Shown piece by piece: positions 34,566 to 40,045 of a DNA stretch of 40,045 nucleotides. Each line of letters starts with the position of its first letter. The stretch's first letter is position 1. The translations under genes and the position numbers were made by a program. A model generated the notes under the pieces. The model ran no database searches, was not told the DNA's origin, and saw only the letters and a program-made list of their open reading frames with translations. Origin of the DNA: Rosettibacter sp964572725 (GTDB lineage: Bacteria > Bacteroidota > Ignavibacteria > Ignavibacteriales > Melioribacteraceae); NCBI GenBank assembly GCA_964572725.1, contig CAZNFW010000025.1, positions 1 through 40,045 on the forward strand. The letters run 5' to 3'.

Positions 34566-37376
34566 TTATAATTTGTATGAAATGTTAAATGAAATTGATG
34601 AATTATTACTATCTAACCGAGCTTTTTTATTACCTTGCATAAAAATTTTATTTTGTGCTAAGATATCTTTAGCAGTTAATTTCAATTCTATATTTTCAGT
34701 TAATTTATGATTTATAACAAAGTCTATTATATCACGTGGTTTTTCAATAATATCATCTTCATACGCAGTTGCTACTTCAATAATTCTTTCACCTATACGG
34801 TTATATAGCAGGCTAAATGTAGTATTAGAATTTTGGGAATTATATGTTAAACCAACATTTATTACATATGGAGATTGACCTTGAAGTGGCCGTCCAGTCC
34901 TTGCAATTGTAGTCTCAGAACCTTTTACTGTAACAGTAGATTTAACCCAAGTGAAATTTGAGTTGATTGAAAAATTTGAGAGCAATTTACCAAGCCGATT
35001 TAATGATAATCTTCCCTCTAACTCGATACCATAAACTTTTGCTAAATCAGAATTCATAAAAGTTCTTTCAGTACCTAATGCGCTTCCAGTTACAACTACT
35101 TGCTCGATAGCATCTTTAATATCTTTATAAAAGATACTGACAGATAATAATTCTCCAATTTCAGGATATGTATCAATTCTTATATCATAGTTTTTAACTA
35201 ATGCTCTTCTTAAATTTTGATTGCCGCGTATTGAAGTTTGAGTATAAAAATCAAAATAAGCAAAGGGAGCAAGTTCTCTTAATTCTGGCCGGTTTACAGT
35301 TTGATTAGCAGATAATCTAAGATTAGTATTATCAGACACTTTATAAATAAAATTCAGAGATGGAAGTATATCTAAGTTCTTTAATTCTATAGATAAATCT
35401 TTTTGGTCAGAAAAATCGCGTGATTTTATTTCCTGAATCGAATTTTCTATTCTTGCACCAACTATTATTTTTAATTCTTTTTCTAAAAATGAAATACTAT
35501 GGTCAAGCATTAAATAAGCTGCAAGATATTTTTGCTGAGCATTGTAATTATTAGTTCCATTAAGATATTCTTGAATTGAAAAGCCATTCTTTCTAAAATT
35601 TTCTGGAGAAAAAATTTTATCTAAAGGCAAATACAATAAATTAAAATCTGTATAACCATTACCAGGTGCATTAATAATGGTACCAATTAATCTCGATTTA
35701 AAATCTCTGTTTTTATTTTCAATGCTTCCGCCGAATTTTAGTTTTACTAAAAAAACTGGTAAAGAAATGTCTATGTTTATTCCTTTCGTATCCTCATCTA
35801 AATTTGAATAAAATCTTCCTCCATTTTTTAAATTAACTTGTGGACCTAATAACGCTGCAAATTGATTACTGCTTCCTAATTCACGTGAATAAATAACTCT
35901 TCTATAGTCTGGTTCATTTCGATGAGAAATCGAATTAAATAATTTCCATTCTAACTGAATATTATTTAAGTGAGAGAAGAAATGTTCGCCGCTTAATTGT
36001 CCCATATAAACTTCTCTGGAAGTAAATCGCATAGAAGATAAAATTTGTTCAGTCCCGGAATCTGTATATTGAGCTCCCTTTAGTTCAGATACTTCATCAT
36101 CAGATGTATGACTATAAGTATTTTTGAAACTTAATTTGTGATAATCAGTTAACTTGTAACTAAGATTTAATATTCCGCCCCATAAAGTGGAGTAAGTAAA
36201 TTGCTCGCCAGAATAATTAAATCTTGGTTCACCGCTTGCTTCAAATTCATTTCTATCTAAAAGAGTTTTATTAAACTGATTGCGATAAGATATTGCCGCA
36301 ATGAATCCAAATCGAGGTCCAAACAAAGTAATCCCATCTCCTAATGAAATCATAAAACCACCATTCAACGGTGCTTTTGTTTGTTTGGTTGACCAGTTAT
36401 TTGGTAATGATTTAGCAAATTCTAAAATTTCATTGGCTGAATAATTTCCTTTACTCAAATTAGAAGGTATAGTTGAAGGAAGACTTCTTGAACCATCATC
36501 AATTCCAAGAAAATCTAATTTGCCGCCTTTATATGTTTTGAAACCCGAGAATGTAATATTGTTTGTATACGAACTCGTTAATGAAATATTAAATTTTAGT
36601 TTATCAGGAAAATCAATTGTATTTAAGTTAACTAAGCCCCCAGCAAAATTTCCTGGTTTATCCGGTGTGTAAGTTTTATCAACTACTGTATTATCAAGCA
36701 GATTGGAAGGAATAAGGTCGAAAGCAAATGATTTTTTATCCGGTTCTGTACTCGAAAGCGGTGCATTATTAAGCATTGCATCACTGTATCGTTCACTTGT
36801 ACCTCTTACAAAAATGAATTTATTATCTATTATAGAAACACCTGTTACTCTTTTTAATGCCTCGCTTGATGTTGCATCTGGAGATTTTTTGATTTGTTCC
36901 GCGCTAATACCATCGCTAATCGATATTGAATTTTTTTGTTTATTTAATAATGCTGCTTCATATGAAGTTTCAGCTTTGCCAGTAATTACAATTTCATCAA
37001 CGTTAATTGCTTCAGGTTTGAGCGCAACATTTATAATGGTTTTTTGACCTGCTGCTACTTTTATATTAGAAATTCTTGTTTTAGTATATGAGATATAACT
37101 AACAATTAAATCATATTCACCAGGTTCTAAATTTGCAATCAAATAATTTCCGTCTATATCGCTTGCAGCACCAAAATTTGTATTAACTAAAATTATATTA
37201 GCACCAATTATAGGTTCACTGGTTGATTGATCAATAATTCGCCCCCCAATCGAACCTTTTATTTTACTTTGTGAGTAACTGGTTATATTTAGTAATACTA
37301 ACAAAAAGAAAAATGTTATGATGCTGCTCTTAAATATAGCTTTGAGGTAATAATTGTATTCATTTAATTGAATCAT
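34566..37376 (-). CDS. TonB-dependent receptor with N-terminal carboxypeptidase-like domain
   Basis: 936 residues. After a signal segment (about 12-35) comes a CarboxypepD-regulatory-like domain (about 40-125, GSIGGRIIDQSTSEPIIGANI ... NIDGNY-type loop), then a plug (about 130-260, SSEALKRVTGVSIIDNKFIFVRG ... DKPGNFAGGLVNL) and a long beta-barrel ending FNISYKL. It takes up a ligand across the outer membrane with TonB energy. The start is supported by AGGAGG with an ideal spacing. Its own promoter carries a four-copy Pho-box-like array, and the next gene encodes a type-IX-secreted partner. Substrate is unknown; an organophosphate is a reasonable guess. Confidence 0.88.
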   Translation of the reverse strand: MIQLNEYNYYLKAIFKSSIITFFFLLVLLNITSYSQSKIKGSIGGRIIDQSTSEPIIGANIILVNTNFGAASDIDGNYLIANLEPGEYDLIVSYISYTKTRISNIKVAAGQKTIINVALKPEAINVDEIVITGKAETSYEAALLNKQKNSISISDGISAEQIKKSPDATSSEALKRVTGVSIIDNKFIFVRGTSERYSDAMLNNAPLSSTEPDKKSFAFDLIPSNLLDNTVVDKTYTPDKPGNFAGGLVNLNTIDFPDKLKFNISLTSSYTNNITFSGFKTYKGGKLDFLGIDDGSRSLPSTIPSNLSKGNYSANEILEFAKSLPNNWSTKQTKAPLNGGFMISLGDGITLFGPRFGFIAAISYRNQFNKTLLDRNEFEASGEPRFNYSGEQFTYSTLWGGILNLSYKLTDYHKLSFKNTYSHTSDDEVSELKGAQYTDSGTEQILSSMRFTSREVYMGQLSGEHFFSHLNNIQLEWKLFNSISHRNEPDYRRVIYSRELGSSNQFAALLGPQVNLKNGGRFYSNLDEDTKGINIDISLPVFLVKLKFGGSIENKNRDFKSRLIGTIINAPGNGYTDFNLLYLPLDKIFSPENFRKNGFSIQEYLNGTNNYNAQQKYLAAYLMLDHSISFLEKELKIIVGARIENSIQEIKSRDFSDQKDLSIELKNLDILPSLNFIYKVSDNTNLRLSANQTVNRPELRELAPFAYFDFYTQTSIRGNQNLRRALVKNYDIRIDTYPEIGELLSVSIFYKDIKDAIEQVVVTGSALGTERTFMNSDLAKVYGIELEGRLSLNRLGKLLSNFSINSNFTWVKSTVTVKGSETTIARTGRPLQGQSPYVINVGLTYNSQNSNTTFSLLYNRIGERIIEVATAYEDDIIEKPRDIIDFVINHKLTENIELKLTAKDILAQNKIFMQGNKKARLDSNNSSISFNISYKL

Positions 37377-37408
37377 TTCTCCTCCTCTTGTAAGTTAAAA
37401 TTCTTACA

Positions 37409-37416
37409 CAAAGATA
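37409..37416 (-). promoter_or_regulatory. -7 promoter element of the TonB receptor gene
   Basis: TATCTTTG on the minus strand matches TAnnTTTG exactly. It lies 9 bp downstream of the nearest TTAACA repeat and 32 bp before the start codon, the position expected if a Pho-type activator replaces the -33 contact. Confidence 0.6.
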
Positions 37417-37425
37417 GACTCGATA

Positions 37426-37464
37426 TGTTAACTCATTATTAAGAGAGTGTTAAAGAAATGTTAA
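37426..37464 (-). promoter_or_regulatory. Four-copy Pho-box-like array upstream of the TonB receptor
   Basis: On the minus strand TTAACA (37459-37464), TTAACA (37448-37453), TTAATA (37437-37442) and TTAACA (37426-37431) recur at exactly 11-bp steps with 5-bp spacers. An 11-bp period of half-sites is the hallmark of PhoB/PhoP-type sites. Confidence 0.72.
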
Positions 37465-37564
37465 GTTTTCGGGGAGGACTATAGGTAATTTGTGATTTGT
37501 ATTTGGTGATTTGTTATTTGTGCTTGGTAATTAACAATCGGTTAGGAGGTATACTATAATATTT

Positions 37565-38365
37565 CTATTCTTGAATTAATTCGTTTCTATTCCATTCGAT
37601 AAATTTATTTTTTATAAACTCAATAACTTTTTGGTGTTCTTCATTTCCGCTTCCGGTAATTTTCATTGGTTCGCCAAAACAAATTTTTACTTCTTTTGAT
37701 GGGTCAATCTTACCGAAATCCTTTATTAATTTTCCATTCCTCCACGCATCAGTTATGAGTGCAATTGGAATTATTGGAACATTATTTCGTTTTGCTAATT
37801 TTATTCCGAGTGTGTTAAATCCCGAAGGATTGAGAAAAAGAGATCTTGTTCTTTGTGGAAAAATTATAATCGATTTACCTTTTGCAATTTTTTCACTGCC
37901 TTGATTTAACACAGCCATTAAATCTTCCCTTGGATTTTTTCTTGAAACAAGTATTGGGTCTCTTGCTGCCGAGATAGGACCAAATAATGGAAATTTCACA
38001 AGTTCTTCTTTCATAACATATACAATTCTTTTAATTGGATGAATAATAGCAGGGAAAATAAAAGTTTCTAAGATGCTCATATGATTTGAAATAAAAATTA
38101 CCGGACTTTCAACTTTTTTAAGATTGTTCATTCCTGTGATATGAAATTTTATTCCGGCTTTTTCAAGACCCTTCATCATATCCAATGAAGAATCAATCCA
38201 TTTATTATCATCATAAATTCCTTTAACAGCTTGACGATTGCAATAATAAACTATGCGAAGTAAATGTCGAAAATAAAAATATAAAGAAGGGAATGGTTTT
38301 CTGTGGTATTGATTAGTAGTTACATATTCATCTTTTTCAGCAAGTATAACATTATGATTTTTCAT
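37565..38365 (-). CDS. PlsC-like lysophospholipid acyltransferase
   Basis: 266 residues with a likely N-terminal amphipathic segment. The acyltransferase motif I reads SNHMSILE, i.e. H-X4-E where the family normally has H-X4-D. Motif III reads FPQRTRS, where FPEGTRS is usual. It may still transfer acyl chains to glycerol-3-phosphate-type lipids, but the two changed motifs set it apart from housekeeping PlsC, so the acceptor is uncertain. The gap upstream (38366-38638) to the divergent GNAT gene holds nothing I can name. Confidence 0.75.
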   Translation of the reverse strand: MKNHNVILAEKDEYVTTNQYHRKPFPSLYFYFRHLLRIVYYCNRQAVKGIYDDNKWIDSSLDMMKGLEKAGIKFHITGMNNLKKVESPVIFISNHMSILETFIFPAIIHPIKRIVYVMKEELVKFPLFGPISAARDPILVSRKNPREDLMAVLNQGSEKIAKGKSIIIFPQRTRSLFLNPSGFNTLGIKLAKRNNVPIIPIALITDAWRNGKLIKDFGKIDPSKEVKICFGEPMKITGSGNEEHQKVIEFIKNKFIEWNRNELIQE

Positions 38366-38638
38366 AAAAAAATATTTTTTATTTAGAAGAAAATTATAAA
38401 AAATGTTTGTTAAGAAAAATTAGTAATGAACATATTGAATAAAATAGTTGAAAAAATAACTTTTGCCAGTTTTAGATTTTAAAAATCCTTTACTAATTTA
38501 TTTTATAAAAATAGGTTATGTATTATGTATTCATACTAGAAAATTCAATTTTAATTTTTAAAAAAATAAAATAAATTTTATTGTAACTCTCATTAAAATT
38601 AAAATTCATTTTTTAATCTACTTATTCAAGGAGGTTAG

Positions 38639-39037
38639 ATGGAAATAATTTATTCATATATAAAAGAACTCAATCCTTTAGATGTTGCAAATGTATTTCG
38701 TAATTCCGGCATTAGAAGACCTTTTAATGATTTAGCAAGAATTCAAAAGATGATTGAAAACGCAGACATAATAATCACTGCATGGCATGACAATAAATTA
38801 GTTGGTATCGCAAGAGCATTAACAGATTATTCCTATTGTTGTTATTTATCAGACTTAGCAGTGGATAAAGAATATCAAAAGATAGGAATAGGCAAGCGTT
38901 TAATAGAATTATTAAGAAATATCATAGGTGAAGAAGTTGCTTTGATATTAATATCCGCTCCAGAGGCAATTAATTATTATCCTAAAGTTGGATTTGAAAA
39001 ATGTGAACGTGCTTTTATAATTAACAGAAAAAGATAA
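38639..39037 (+). CDS. GNAT family N-acetyltransferase
   Basis: 132 residues with the single-domain GNAT fold. The acetyl-CoA site is LSDLAVDKEYQKIGIGKRLIE (Q-K-I-G-I-G loop), followed by the strand and helix ALILISAPEAINYYPKVGF, typical of small amino or tRNA-unrelated acetyltransferases. The start is supported by AAGGAGG 4 bases upstream of the ATG. The substrate cannot be deduced. Confidence 0.85.
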   Translation: MEIIYSYIKELNPLDVANVFRNSGIRRPFNDLARIQKMIENADIIITAWHDNKLVGIARALTDYSYCCYLSDLAVDKEYQKIGIGKRLIELLRNIIGEEVALILISAPEAINYYPKVGFEKCERAFIINRKR

Positions 39038-39201
39038 TATCTAATTCATAGATTAAACAGAAATTTTTGATTTTTTTCTGTTCTAATGAATGTAAATTAT
39101 TTTTTAATAAAATTAAAACAAAACTATTTTCTTAATGAACACAAATAATTAATACTCTTATTAAAAAATTAATCTCAAGGATTTTTTGAAAGAACCTTAA
39201 T

Positions 39202-39221
39202 ATCACCTTGAATGAGTGATT
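39202..39221. other. Fragment resembling the anticodon arm of tRNA-Glu
   Basis: TCACCTTGAATGAGTGAT (39203-39220) matches the anticodon arm of the tRNA-Glu gene at 39253-39324 in 17 of 18 positions. No other tRNA parts surround it, so it looks like a small duplicated scrap. Confidence 0.4.
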
Positions 39222-39252
39222 AATTTGGAATTGAATTTTCGGAAATGATTTG

Positions 39253-39324
39253 TGACCCCAACGGGAATCGAACCCGTATTTTCACCTTGAAAGAGTGATG
39301 TCCTAACCGTTAGACGATGGGGCC
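39253..39324 (-). tRNA. tRNA-Glu (anticodon UUC)
   Basis: 72-nt cloverleaf on the minus strand: acceptor GGCCCCA/TGGGGTC, anticodon arm TCACT-CTTTCAA-GGTGA with TTC, T-arm CGGGTTCGATTCCCG, discriminator A. CCA is not encoded. Confidence 0.95.
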
Positions 39325-39336
39325 AAAATTTTAGTG

Positions 39337-39411
39337 GGTGAGCAATGGGACTTGAACCCATGACCTTCTGGGCCACAACCAGATGCTCTAACCAACTGAG
39401 CTATGCTCACC
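39337..39411 (-). tRNA. tRNA-His (anticodon GUG)
   Basis: 75-nt cloverleaf on the minus strand with the eight-pair acceptor stem typical of tRNA-His (GGTGAGCA/TGCTCACC, including the G-1:C73 pair). Anticodon arm TCTGG-TTGTGGC-CCAGA gives GTG. CCA is not encoded. Confidence 0.95.
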
Positions 39412-39449
39412 ATAAAATTTCTTATTAAGCAAACAGCAAAATTATTTAG

Positions 39450-39508
39450 TATGCCAGAGCGGACCCTCCCAAAGGGACTCCTTCGGAGGAACCACTAACC
39501 CTCAGCTT
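39450..39508 (-). pseudogene. Remnant of a tRNA-Arg gene carrying the 22-nt double hairpin
   Basis: The 3' half of tRNA-Arg (acceptor 3' strand, T-arm, part of the anticodon arm) is recognisable by comparison with 39558-39631, but the sequence diverges after the first part of the anticodon arm and the 5' half is missing. The T-loop is interrupted by the insert at 39467-39488. Confidence 0.6.
39467..39488. repeat. 22-nt double mini-hairpin (copy in tRNA-Arg remnant)
   Basis: On the minus strand the insert is CTCCGAAGGAG followed by TCCCTTTGGGA: two 11-nt perfect hairpins with 3-nt loops. An identical 22-nt block interrupts the tRNA-Arg copy at 39749-39770, at the same T-loop position. Confidence 0.7.
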
Positions 39509-39557
39509 TTAGGGTTTCTTAGCTTACTAATTTCTCAAAATGTTAAAGAACTGTTAG

Positions 39558-39631
<74 letters not shown>

Positions 39632-39731
39632 ATTTTTAAACCTTAATTTTATTTTCTATAATTGTTCTGATTTACCAACAAAACTCAATTTTTAGAGTTT
39701 TTTATTTTGGCAAAAATATAAAAGAACATTT

Positions 39732-39825
<94 letters not shown>

Positions 39826-39925
39826 NNNNNNNNNNNNNNNNNNNNNNNNNNNNNNNNNNNNNNNNNNNNNNNNNNNNNNNNNNNNNNNNNNNNNNNNNNN
39901 NNNNNNNNNNNNNNNNNNNNNNNNN
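39826..39925. other. Assembly gap of exactly 100 N
   Basis: A run of 100 N, a conventional placeholder for a gap of unknown size. The two flanks, ...CTGGC and GCATTTT..., join into the same CTGGCGCATTTT sequence found at the end of the intact tRNA-Arg, so the true gap may be very small or a collapsed repeat. Confidence 0.9.
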
Positions 39926-39991
39926 GCATTTTAAAACTTCAGATGATGAGCAAGTAGTTCCAGTTAACAATAAGTAAAGAACACAACGTTG

Positions 39992-40045
39992 TCGGGGAGA
40001 CAGGATTCGAACCTGCGACTTCTTGGTCCCAAACCAAGCGCTCTA
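39992..40045 (-). tRNA. tRNA-Pro (anticodon UGG), partial at the window edge
   Basis: The 3' portion of a minus-strand tRNA cut by the window end: acceptor 3' strand CTCCCCG with discriminator A, T-arm GCAGGTTCGAATCCTGT, and anticodon arm CTTGG-TTTGGGA-CCAAG giving TGG. The 5' acceptor strand lies outside. Confidence 0.9.

Noticed and set aside
37484..37545. Repeated ATTTGTGATTTG-like stretch upstream of the TonB receptor as a tandem repeat
   Set aside because: The units are irregular and low in complexity; nothing beyond AT/GT-rich sequence can be supported.

Overview
The window fits a low-GC member of the Ignavibacteria (Bacteroidetes/Chlorobi group). The evidence is a secreted protein with the Por/type IX sorting tail typical of that lineage (the 'QNYPNPFNP' signature), TonB-dependent receptor biology, promoter-like TAnnTTTG elements of the Bacteroidetes type, and an anaerobic respiratory gene set. 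I cannot name a species. Almost all genes lie on the minus strand.  Region 1 (about 1-11440) is a sulfur and anaerobic-respiration island. Reading in the minus direction it holds: mobA; a Rieske protein; a cytochrome b fused to a large multiheme cytochrome c (11 CXXCH plus one CX4CH); a MerR regulator with a cysteine-rich 'two-CW'-like tail; a Tat-exported molybdopterin oxidoreductase, a four-cluster ferredoxin and an NrfD membrane subunit (polysulfide/thiosulfate reductase type, psrABC); two YeeE/YedE half-transporters; and a membrane-anchored rhodanese-fold protein without the catalytic Cys. Clusters of REP/BIME-like palindromes flank the psrC-YeeE-YeeE-rhodanese block on both sides, and one cluster splits psrAB from psrC. 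The other cluster encloses a small GIY-YIG nuclease gene that starts and ends almost inside the repeats.  Region 2 (about 11500-26100) is housekeeping and mixed: a small membrane protein, a TonB-like protein, a PolB-type exonuclease, an HGSNAT-like acyltransferase (the only plus-strand gene here), threonine aldolase, Lnt, DedA, IspF, acylphosphatase, an EamA transporter, Era, a DUF58 protein, a BamD-like lipoprotein, the [FeFe]-hydrogenase maturases HydE and HydG (no HydF or hydrogenase in view), and an LD-carboxypeptidase.  Region 3 (about 26100-37500) looks like a phosphate regulon: phoU, two tandem pstB genes, pstA, pstC, pstS, an OprO/P-like porin, a type-IX-secreted surface protein and a TonB-dependent receptor. 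Direct TTAACA repeats with 11-bp periodicity lie upstream of both the receptor (four copies) and the porin (two in phase). They look like Pho boxes and tie the receptor/surface-protein pair to phosphate starvation.  Region 4 (about 37560-40045) holds a PlsC-like acyltransferase, a GNAT acetyltransferase and a minus-strand tRNA cluster (Glu, His, Arg, a second Arg interrupted in its T-loop, and a partial Pro) with a 100-N scaffold gap. Two tRNA-Arg-derived sequences carry the same 22-nt double mini-hairpin insert.  The most unusual signals are the repeat-embedded nuclease, palindromes nested in the loops of other hairpins (both in the BIME-like repeats and in tRNA-Arg), the MerR/two-CW sulfur regulator with its operator-like palindrome, and the Pho-box-linked TonB receptor/surface protein pair.
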